Positions 1 through 6,105 of a stretch of 6,765 bases of DNA are shown here, in pieces. This stretch comes from JAXGPP01 sp964436865 (GTDB taxonomy: Bacteria; Planctomycetota; Planctomycetia; Pirellulales; Thermoguttaceae), in NCBI GenBank assembly GCA_964436865.1, contig CAYTFK010000362.1, positions 1-6,765 on the forward strand. Reading direction: 5' to 3'. The notes beneath the pieces were generated by a model that ran no database searches, was not told where the DNA came from, and saw only the letters and a program-made list of their open reading frames with translations. The translations under genes were made by a program, and so were the position numbers. Each line of letters starts with the position of its first letter. Position 1 is the stretch's first letter.

Positions 1-3000
1 CGGCCACGATCCTCAACGATGATCCGGTCCCCATGTTGGCGATCGGCGACGAGATCGTCGTCGAGGGAGACGACGGCACGAAGTACGTCTATTTCGACGT
101 GAGTCTCTCGGCGGCTAGCGGGCGCACGGTGAGCGTCGACTATCAGACCAGGGATGGCTCGGCGCTGGGCGGCAGCGATTACCTCGTCCAGGCCGGCACC
201 CTCAGCTTCGCCCCCGGCAGGAGAACACTGAGCCTGAAAGTGCCGATCAGCGTCGACACCGAGCCCGAGCCTGACGAGACCTTTCTTGTGCTCCTCACGA
301 ATCCATCGGGGGCGCGCCTGATCGACGCCGACGCCGTCGGCACGATCCGGAACGACGATACGCGCGTCTCGATCGACGACGCGGCGGCGCTCGAAGGCAA
401 CGGCGGGGTCACCGCGCTGAGCTTCACCGCGCGTTTGTCCTCCGCGGTCGCATTCGAAACGCGCGTCGATTACGCCACCGCGGGCGGCACGGCCACTAGC
501 GGGACCGATTTCCTGGCACGAACCGGAACGCTGATCTTCGCGCCGGGCGAGTCGGTCAAGACCATCGACGTGCCGATTATCGCCGATACGCTCAACGAGT
601 CCGATGCTGAGTTCACGGTCAAGTTGAGCAACGCGGCCAATGTCCTTATCGACGACGATCTGGCAAGCGGCCGGATCATCGACGATGATCCGCAACTGCC
701 CGGCCTGACTGTCGGCGACGTTTCGGTGTCGGAAGGCGCCGCGGGTACAAAGACGGCTGCCTTCGCTGTTCGCCTCTCCGAGCCGAGCGGACGGCCGATC
801 ACCGTGGAATACACCACCGCTGACGGCACGGCCCGCGCCGCCGACGGCGACTATCTCGCCCGAACCGGCCGGCTCACGTTCTATCCCGGGTCCACGAGCC
901 AGACCGTCTACGTGACGCTCTACGGCGACACGACCGCCGAACTCGATGAAACGCTCTTCCTCTCGCTCACCACTGCCGACGGCGCCGAGATCCTCGACGG
1001 CACGGCTCAGGCCACGATCCTCGACGACGACAGCCTGCGGATCGACGACGTGAGCATTCTCGAAGGGGACACGGGCGTGTCCTACGCAGCATTCCGAGTA
1101 TCCATCGCCCTGCCGCGGCCCGAGGCAATCCGCCTTGAATACTCGACCGACGCCGGTACCGCTGCCAGCGGCACCGACTTTGCCGGCTGCAGCGGCAGCA
1201 TCACGCTGCTCCCGGGCGAGACCGAGCAGACGATCCTCGTGCCCGTCGCTGCCGACGTGCGGAATGAAGCGGACGAGACCTTCACCCTCGAATTGACTTC
1301 GCCCGACGGCCTGCTGCTGGCCGACAGCGCAGCCGTGTGCACGATCGTCGATGACGACCCGCAGCCCGAGATCACGATCGACGACGTGGCGATCGCCGAG
1401 GGAAACAGCGGCACGCGAAACGTAAATTTCACCGCGCGGCTGTCGGCGCCGAGCGGGCAGAAGATCACCGTGGCCTATACCACCGCCGATGGCACGGCAA
1501 CCGCCGGCAGCGACTACACCGCCAGGTCGGGCACGCTCACGTTCTACGCCGGTTCCACCACCCAGACGATCAGCGTCACGGTGATGGGCGATACGGTCGT
1601 AGAGCCGGATGAGTCGTTCCTGGTCCGCCTCTCGAGTCCGACTAACGTCGTTCTCGTCGACGCCGAGGCTGAGGCGACGCTGGCAAGCGACGATCCCGCG
1701 CCGGCCGTGTGGGTCGATGATGCAAAGCTGCTCGAAGGGGCGTCGGGCACGAAGAACCTGTCCTTCGCCGTCCGGCTTTCAGCAACCAGCACCGCGACGA
1801 TCTCCGTCGACTACGCAACGGTCGACGGAACCGCCTCGGCGGGAGCCGACTACTCGGCCCGCACCGGTACGCTCGTCTTCAGCCCCGGGCAGTCGGTGAA
1901 GTCTCTGTACGTCCCCATCGTCGGCGATACCGTCGCCGAGCCCGACAAGGCGTTCACGCTGCGCCTGGCTACCCCGGTCAACGCGGTGATCCTGCAGGGC
2001 GAGGCGACCGGAACCATCCAGAACGACGACCTGAGCCTCCGCATGGGCAACATCGCAGTCATCGAGGGCGACGATGGCGTCGGCGAGGCGTTGCTCACCG
2101 TGAGCCTCTCCGCGCCCGCGACGTTTGCCGTCGAGGCCAGTTACACAACCTCCGGCGGCACGGCAACCAGCGGCACCGATTACTTCTCGCGGAGTGGGCT
2201 GGTCACGTTTGCTCCGGGTGAGACCACCCAGACGATCTCTGTGCCGATCCTNNNNNNNNNNNNNNNNNNNNNNNNNNNNNNNNNNNNNNNNNNNNNNNNN
2301 NNNNNNNNNNNNNNNNNNNNNNNNNNNNNNNNNNNNNNNNNNNNNNNNNNNCAACTGCCGGCGATTTCCATCGCCGACGCGGCGATCAGCGAAGGGGACA
2401 GCGGTACGAAGTATGCCACGCTTAAGGTCAGCCTCTCGGCTGCCAGCGGCCGCACGATCACAGTGGATTACGCCACGCTCGACGGCTCGGCGTCGGCCGG
2501 CAGCGATTACACCGCCAAGTCCGGCAGGCTCACGATCTACCCCGGCGTCACGGCCGCTTCGATCGCGGTGCCGCTCGTCGGCGACGCCGATTCGGAGGCC
2601 GACGAGACCTTCTTGGTGCGGCTGAGCAATCCCAGCTTCGCCACGATCTCGGAAGGCGAGGCGCAGGCGACGATTCTCGATGACGATAGCCTGCGGATCG
2701 GCGACACGAGCGTCGTCGAGGGACCGGACGGAGTCTGCTATGCCCAGTTCACGGTGAGCCTTCTGACTCCGCGGGATCACCCGGTGAGCGTCCAATACGC
2801 GACCGCCGCCGGCAGCGCCCAGGCGGGGACCGATTACGCCACCGCCCGCGGCACGATCGTCTTTGCGCCTGGCGACACGCAGCATGATATCGCCGTCGTT
2901 GTGGCGGGCGACGCGAGGAACGAGGCCGAGGAGGCCTTCAGCGTCGATCTCTCGCAGGCCGTGGGCGTGATTCTCGACGACGACCAGGGAGTCTGCACGA

Positions 3001-3590
3001 TCGTTGACGACGATCCCCTGCCGGAACTCTCAATCACCGGCGCGGTAGTCGCCGAAGGCAACTCCGGCGAGAGGACCGCAAGCTTCACCGTGCGGCTCTC
3101 CGCGCCGAGCGGCCGCACCGTGACGGTCGCCTATGCCACCGCCGATGGTTCGGCGCTCGGCGGCAGCGATTACGTGGCTAAATTCGGCACGCTCACGTTC
3201 TACGCCGGGTACGTTACCCAGACCGTGTCCGTGGCCGTCGGGGGCGATCTCCTGCTGGAGAGCGACGAGTCGTTCTTCCTGCGCCTGAGCGGCGCGGTAA
3301 ATGCCCTGCTCGCCGACGCGGAGGGGGAGGCTCTTATCCTCGACGACGACGGCACCGCGGCCGGCGCGGCCGAAATCCACGCTGCGGTTGCCCCTGCCGC
3401 GGCTCTCCCGGGCCGCGGGCGGGCCCGCGATCACACCCGGGCGACCGATCGCCTGCTGGAACAGGACGCCTGGATCACAAGCGAGATCTCGCGCAGCGTT
3501 CTCCCCGCCGGTCGTGGCCGGTCCACCGCCGCCGGGCCCAGGGTGAAGGATGTGCAGGAGCTGTTTCCAGAATTGTTCTTTCCCGGTTGA
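1..3590 (+). CDS. Calx-beta repeat protein, 5'-partial, interrupted by an assembly gap
   Basis: This is the C-terminal part of a large extracellular repeat protein. The codon phase starts at base 3, and the residues before the first ATG (base 33) read ATILNDDPVP, the end of another Calx-beta domain, so the true start is upstream and ATG 33 is internal. Ten Calx-beta domains follow, starting near 36, 366, 705, 1035, 1371, 1707, 2037, 2364, 2691 and 3027. Each shows the family pattern: an EG turn, a Y-T-DGTA-GxDY segment, FxPG, an acidic D-E-D-E-F stretch and a closing ATILDDD. Calx-beta domains are Ca2+-binding beta-sandwiches known from Na/Ca exchangers, integrin beta4 and many bacterial surface proteins; an adhesive or structural role is inferred. 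The tail (about 3354-3587) is Ala/Arg/Pro-rich, ends in LFPELFFPG and matches no sorting signal I recognise. The stop is TGA at 3588. Only four cysteines are visible. One hundred Ns interrupt domain 7 without changing frame. Family assignment is firm; function is not known. Confidence 0.93.
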   Translation, partial: ATILNDDPVPMLAIGDEIVVEGDDGTKYVYFDVSLSAASGRTVSVDYQTRDGSALGGSDYLVQAGTLSFAPGRRTLSLKVPISVDTEPEPDETFLVLLTNPSGARLIDADAVGTIRNDDTRVSIDDAAALEGNGGVTALSFTARLSSAVAFETRVDYATAGGTATSGTDFLARTGTLIFAPGESVKTIDVPIIADTLNESDAEFTVKLSNAANVLIDDDLASGRIIDDDPQLPGLTVGDVSVSEGAAGTKTAAFAVRLSEPSGRPITVEYTTADGTARAADGDYLARTGRLTFYPGSTSQTVYVTLYGDTTAELDETLFLSLTTADGAEILDGTAQATILDDDSLRIDDVSILEGDTGVSYAAFRVSIALPRPEAIRLEYSTDAGTAASGTDFAGCSGSITLLPGETEQTILVPVAADVRNEADETFTLELTSPDGLLLADSAAVCTIVDDDPQPEITIDDVAIAEGNSGTRNVNFTARLSAPSGQKITVAYTTADGTATAGSDYTARSGTLTFYAGSTTQTISVTVMGDTVVEPDESFLVRLSSPTNVVLVDAEAEATLASDDPAPAVWVDDAKLLEGASGTKNLSFAVRLSATSTATISVDYATVDGTASAGADYSARTGTLVFSPGQSVKSLYVPIVGDTVAEPDKAFTLRLATPVNAVILQGEATGTIQNDDLSLRMGNIAVIEGDDGVGEALLTVSLSAPATFAVEASYTTSGGTATSGTDYFSRSGLVTFAPGETTQTISVPIXXXXXXXXXXXXXXXXXXXXXXXXXXXXXXXXXXQLPAISIADAAISEGDSGTKYATLKVSLSAASGRTITVDYATLDGSASAGSDYTAKSGRLTIYPGVTAASIAVPLVGDADSEADETFLVRLSNPSFATISEGEAQATILDDDSLRIGDTSVVEGPDGVCYAQFTVSLLTPRDHPVSVQYATAAGSAQAGTDYATARGTIVFAPGDTQHDIAVVVAGDARNEAEEAFSVDLSQAVGVILDDDQGVCTIVDDDPLPELSITGAVVAEGNSGERTASFTVRLSAPSGRTVTVAYATADGSALGGSDYVAKFGTLTFYAGYVTQTVSVAVGGDLLLESDESFFLRLSGAVNALLADAEGEALILDDDGTAAGAAEIHAAVAPAAALPGRGRARDHTRATDRLLEQDAWITSEISRSVLPAGRGRSTAAGPRVKDVQELFPELFFPG
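36..1706 (+). repeat. Calx-beta five-domain block 1 (domains 1-5)
   Basis: Five Calx-beta domains of 330, 339, 330, 336 and 336 nt (36-365, 366-704, 705-1034, 1035-1370, 1371-1706) total 1671 nt. Type A domains (1, 3, 5) carry EGxxGT(K/R) and SGR/SGQ before the second strand. Type B domains (2, 4) carry EGxxGV. A-to-B linkers are short (DDT or DDDS straight into the next strand). B-to-A linkers contain prolines (DDDPQLP, DDDPQPE). Domain 5 ends in SDDPAPA, like the NDDPVP that precedes domain 1. This is protein-level repetition; the copies have diverged at the nucleotide level. Confidence 0.88.
1707..3353 (+). repeat. Calx-beta five-domain block 2 (domains 6-10)
   Basis: This second block matches block 1 domain by domain. 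Domain 6 starts 1671 nt after domain 1 and domain 7 starts 1671 nt after domain 2. Junction signatures are shared: GTI(R/Q)NDD between 1/2 and 6/7, QLP between 2/3 and 7/8, AQATILDDDSLRI between 3/4 and 8/9, and VCTIVDDDP between 4/5 and 9/10. Domains 5 and 10 share GTLTFYAG. Domain 8 is one codon shorter than domain 3 in the GTA/GSDY loop. Domain 7 is cut by the run of Ns. Domain 6 has a lysine (codon 1947-1949) where most copies have the acidic DE pair before the conserved phenylalanine. The block ends at the DDDG of domain 10, and the unrelated tail follows. Confidence 0.87.
2252..2351. other. Assembly gap (100 Ns) inside domain 7
   Basis: Exactly 100 Ns is a common placeholder for a scaffold gap of unknown size. 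The reading frame matches on both sides: VPI followed by CTN (leucine whatever the third base) on the left, and QLPAIS on the right. In the type B domains that can be compared (2, 4 and 9), 38 residues separate the position of this VPI from the residue after DDDP. That predicts 112 missing bases, 12 more than shown and still in frame. Confidence 0.97.
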
Positions 3591-3622
3591 GCGGCGAACG
3601 CCTTGCCACTCCTCGTTTTTCA

Positions 3623-3651
3623 TTGACACCGCTCGAGCGCGGAGCAATAAA
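3623..3651 (+). promoter_or_regulatory. Candidate sigma70-type promoter for the lipoprotein gene
   Basis: A perfect TTGACA (3623-3628) is followed after 17 nt by AATAAA (3646-3651), which matches TATAAT at 4 of 6 positions. It lies in the non-coding stretch after the first gene's stop, in a locally AT-richer patch of a GC-rich region. Transcription would start near 3658, leaving a leader of about 100 nt before the GTG at 3761. The spacer holds the 10-nt perfect palindrome CGCTCGAGCG (3630-3639), a possible operator, though a short palindrome can arise by chance. Planctomycete promoters are poorly characterised, so this rests on the general bacterial consensus. Confidence 0.5.
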
Positions 3652-3656
3652 AGGGG

Positions 3657-3673
3657 AGCCGGAGCGGCCGGCT
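3657..3673 (+). other. Small GC-rich inverted repeat in the 5' leader
   Basis: AGCCGG (3657-3662) and CCGGCT (3668-3673) are perfect complements around a 5-nt loop. They sit at the expected 5' end of the lipoprotein transcript. No T-run follows, so it does not look like an intrinsic terminator. It might stabilise the mRNA 5' end or might be incidental in GC-rich sequence. Confidence 0.3.
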
Positions 3674-3747
3674 GCATCGAGCGGGTGATCTCCCCGCGCG
3701 ACGGCGACCGGGCCCGGCAGGTGTTCGGGGGGTCTCTTCTCTCGTCC

Positions 3748-3753
3748 GAGGAG
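3748..3753 (+). promoter_or_regulatory. Ribosome binding site fixing the GTG start
   Basis: GAGGAG lies 7 nt upstream of the GTG at 3761, which is ideal Shine-Dalgarno spacing. It favours this GTG over the adjacent in-frame GTG at 3764 and over the TTG at 3827, which has no comparable motif upstream. Confidence 0.65.
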
Positions 3754-3760
3754 CGCAGCC

Positions 3761-6070
3761 GTGGTGATTTCACTTCCACGGACTGCCGGCGGTCGGCGAT
3801 CCTGTGTTCGCCGGACGGCGGTCCTGTTGTGGGCTAGCCGGGCAGGACGCTCGTGGCATGGTTTCTCGCGCACGGCGGCAAGCGGCCTGCTGTGCCTGGC
3901 GATACTCCTGATGCCCGGCTGTAGCAGCGACGAACCGCCGCCGGCGCCGCAGCCGGCGGCCGCCCCTCCGGCGCCGCCGCCCGCCCCGGTGAAGTTGCCG
4001 ATCACGCTCGCGGCGCTGAACCCGGTCACACTCGATCCCGGCGGGCGGGCGACGCTCGATCTGGCGCTGGAGCGCAACGGCAATACGGGGCCCGTCAAGA
4101 TCGAACTGGCCGACGCGCCGGACGGAATCTCGATCACTCCGCTGGAGATCGCGGCCGATCAGTCGGCCGGCAAACTCGAGGTGCTGGCCGCTGAGAAATT
4201 GGGCGACGCGGAACTCAAGGCCAAGATGCGGGTGTTGGCCAAGGCCGGCGAGCAACAGGCGGAGCAACCGCTCGAGGTGCTCGTCAAGAAGATCAGCCTG
4301 CCGGCGTTCAAGTCGCCGCCGGCTGTGATTCTTCAGCCCGGAGTGTCGACGACCGTCGAGCTTGCCGTCGAGCGAAACGGTTTTGCGGGCCCGATCGAAG
4401 TTCGCGTCGAAGGCCTGCCCGAAAAGATCACTGCCAAAGCGCCGACCGTGGCCGCCGATCAGAGCACCGGCGCGATCGAGATCGCCGCGGCGTCGAGCGC
4501 GCCCGACGGCAAGCACGATTTGCGGGTAGTTTCTAAGCTTTTCGGGCGGACGGTCGAAACGCCCCTGTCGGTGGAGGTCCAGCGCAAGCCTTTCCTGGTG
4601 AAATCGTTCATGGTCGTGCGGATCAAGCCCGGTGAGACCCGGCCGGTGGAGATTCCGGTCGAGCGGCGGAGCTACAAGGGGCCGCTGCGACTAGTCCTGG
4701 CCGATCTGCCGGAGGGTGTGACGGCCGATCCGGTCGACGTGCCGGCGGGGGCGGCCACGGCCACGGTGAACTTCAAGGCGGCGCCCGAGGCGGAAGAACG
4801 AGTTCGGTCCGGCAAGGTCAATTCCAGCGGGGGCAAGCTCGCGGCACTCGATCCGATCGTGATCCGCGTGGCGAAGGGGGAGGACAACTTCCTGCCGCAC
4901 GACATCAGCATCGATCCCGAGCTGTCGCCGTTGTTCCGCCCCGGCTCGTTCGGCGGCCGGTTGTCGGCGGAGAGCAAGAAGACGCTGATGGACCTGTACG
5001 GCGGCACGCCCGAGACGGAAGCGGCTGTGCTGCGCGGGCTGAAGTGGCTGGCCGATCACCAGCGGGCCGACGGGCATTGGCCGTTGAAGGACTACAGCAA
5101 GGGGCTCGACAGTTGCGATTGCCAGTTGAAAGAAGAGGAGAAGGTCCACGACAGCAATGCCGCGGGGACGGCCTTCGGCGTGCTGCCGTTCCTTGGTGCG
5201 GGCGTGGCCCATAATCGCGGCCCGAGCGATCCACCCGAGTTGGTCGAGTACCGCAAGAACGTGTTTGCGGCGCTGCAGTATCTCACACGGATTCAGGTGA
5301 TCAGCAAAGACGACAAGGACGGGCGGCTCGACGGCAACACCTATGCCCACGCGGTGGCGACGATCGCGCTGTGCGAGGCGTATGGCCTTTCGCAGGACGA
5401 ACGGCTCAAGGTGCCGGCGCAGCGGGCGATCAAGTACCTGGTCAATTCGCAGCACCAGCAAGGCGGCTGGCGCTACGGTCAGAAGCAGGCTGGCGACATG
5501 TCGGCGGTGGCGTGGGTGTTCCTGGCGATTCGCGGCGGCCAGCTTGCCGGGTTGACGATCTCGCGCGACCCGTTGATCCGCGCCGAGCGGTTTATCAACT
5601 CCTGCGCCTGCGGGCCGGAAGAGGCGAAGTTTTCGCAGTACTCATACTTGCCGGGTGAAGCGGCGAAACTCTCGACCTCGGCGGCCGGACTGCTCACGCG
5701 GCAGTACCTGGGCTGGAAGCGCGACAATGCCGATCTGAACGCCGGGGCGAAGTATCTCATGCAGAACCTGCCACCCGAGTCGGGCGGCGCGCTGGGACAG
5801 ATCTACTGTTACTACTATGCCACGCAGGTGCTGCATCACCTGGAGGGGCCCGATTTCGATCTCTGGAACCACCGCATGCGCGATCTGCTCTTGCGGACGC
5901 AGGAGAAGGACGGGCACAAGGCGGGTAGCTGGAGCCCGGTCGGCACCGATTGGGGGACTGCCGGCGGGCGGCTCTATAGCACCTCGATGGCCGTCATGTG
6001 CCTGGAGGTCTACTACCGCCACCTGCCGATGTACCGCCCCGTGATTCGCGTCCGCGGCGGTGGCCGGTAG
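3761..6070 (+). CDS. Predicted lipoprotein with three Ig-like repeats and a squalene-cyclase-like toroid domain
   Basis: This is a 769-residue envelope protein. The GTG start is supported by GAGGAG 7 nt upstream. Residues 1-54 form a long Arg-rich n-region, a hydrophobic stretch (about 39-52) and LLMPGC with Cys54 as probable lipidation site; the MPGC lipobox is non-canonical. A Pro/Ala linker (58-80) leads to three Ig-like repeats (about 81-175, 178-275, 277-371), each with a PG turn, (L/V)ER, GP, a DLPEG-like turn and a late hydrophobic strand. Residues from about 418 to 756 resemble the prenyltransferase/squalene oxidase alpha/alpha-toroid fold: repeated helices such as LRGLKWLADHQ, a QW-like SQHQQGGWRYG (563-573), DGHKAGSW (717-724) and a C-terminal YSTSMAVMCLEVYYRHLP typical of planctomycete members. 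I see no DxDD cyclase motif, so triterpene cyclisation is doubtful; ligand binding or scaffolding is more likely. It probably has its own promoter and converges with the sulfatase gene. The molecular role is unknown. Confidence 0.88.
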   Translation: MVISLPRTAGGRRSCVRRTAVLLWASRAGRSWHGFSRTAASGLLCLAILLMPGCSSDEPPPAPQPAAAPPAPPPAPVKLPITLAALNPVTLDPGGRATLDLALERNGNTGPVKIELADAPDGISITPLEIAADQSAGKLEVLAAEKLGDAELKAKMRVLAKAGEQQAEQPLEVLVKKISLPAFKSPPAVILQPGVSTTVELAVERNGFAGPIEVRVEGLPEKITAKAPTVAADQSTGAIEIAAASSAPDGKHDLRVVSKLFGRTVETPLSVEVQRKPFLVKSFMVVRIKPGETRPVEIPVERRSYKGPLRLVLADLPEGVTADPVDVPAGAATATVNFKAAPEAEERVRSGKVNSSGGKLAALDPIVIRVAKGEDNFLPHDISIDPELSPLFRPGSFGGRLSAESKKTLMDLYGGTPETEAAVLRGLKWLADHQRADGHWPLKDYSKGLDSCDCQLKEEEKVHDSNAAGTAFGVLPFLGAGVAHNRGPSDPPELVEYRKNVFAALQYLTRIQVISKDDKDGRLDGNTYAHAVATIALCEAYGLSQDERLKVPAQRAIKYLVNSQHQQGGWRYGQKQAGDMSAVAWVFLAIRGGQLAGLTISRDPLIRAERFINSCACGPEEAKFSQYSYLPGEAAKLSTSAAGLLTRQYLGWKRDNADLNAGAKYLMQNLPPESGGALGQIYCYYYATQVLHHLEGPDFDLWNHRMRDLLLRTQEKDGHKAGSWSPVGTDWGTAGGRLYSTSMAVMCLEVYYRHLPMYRPVIRVRGGGR
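4001..4873 (+). repeat. Three tandem Ig-like domains within the lipoprotein
   Basis: Three units of about 98 residues start at nt 4001, 4292 and 4589. Aligned signatures are LDPGG / LQPGV / IKPGE, then LERNGNTGP / VERNGFAGP / VERRSYKGP, then DAPDGIS / GLPEKIT / DLPEGVT. Units 1 and 2 also share AADQS(A/T)G, which unit 3 has replaced with PAGAATA. This pattern is common in planctomycete exported proteins. The units probably act as a spacer lifting the toroid domain off the membrane, which is an inference. Confidence 0.75.
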
Positions 6071-6105
6071 CGATAGAGACCCTCCTCCATATTGCTGGCA
6101 GAATG
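6071..6105. other. Convergent intergenic spacer
   Basis: These 35 nt separate the stop codons of the lipoprotein gene (+) and the sulfatase gene (-). I see no stem-loop with a T-run in either direction. Either termination is Rho-dependent, or transcripts run into each other's 3' ends. Confidence 0.6.

Noticed and set aside
33..35. ATG at 33 as the start of the Calx-beta gene
   Set aside because: The codons before it encode the end of another Calx-beta domain in the same frame, with no stop between them and the left edge.
36..3353. CRISPR-like or DNA-level tandem repeat array
   Set aside because: The periodicity is in the encoded protein domains. The nucleotide copies are diverged, and there are no short identical repeats with spacers.
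3593..3620. Hairpin GGCG-AA-CGCC followed by a run of five Ts, as a terminator for the Calx-beta gene
   Set aside because: The stem is only 4 bp with a 2-nt loop, and the T-run begins 13 nt after it, so it does not fit an intrinsic terminator.
1779..3779. Long minus-strand open frames opposite the Calx-beta gene
   Set aside because: They are antisense shadows of a GC-rich, strongly biased coding sequence. One runs through the Ns, their translations are low-complexity, Arg/Gly/Ala-rich and match no family, and the plus strand is clearly coding.
3794..3832. Twin-arginine (Tat) signal in the lipoprotein leader
   Set aside because: RR pairs at residues 12-13 and 17-18 lack the SRRxFLK context, and the only longer hydrophobic stretch is about 20 residues further on, next to the lipobox.
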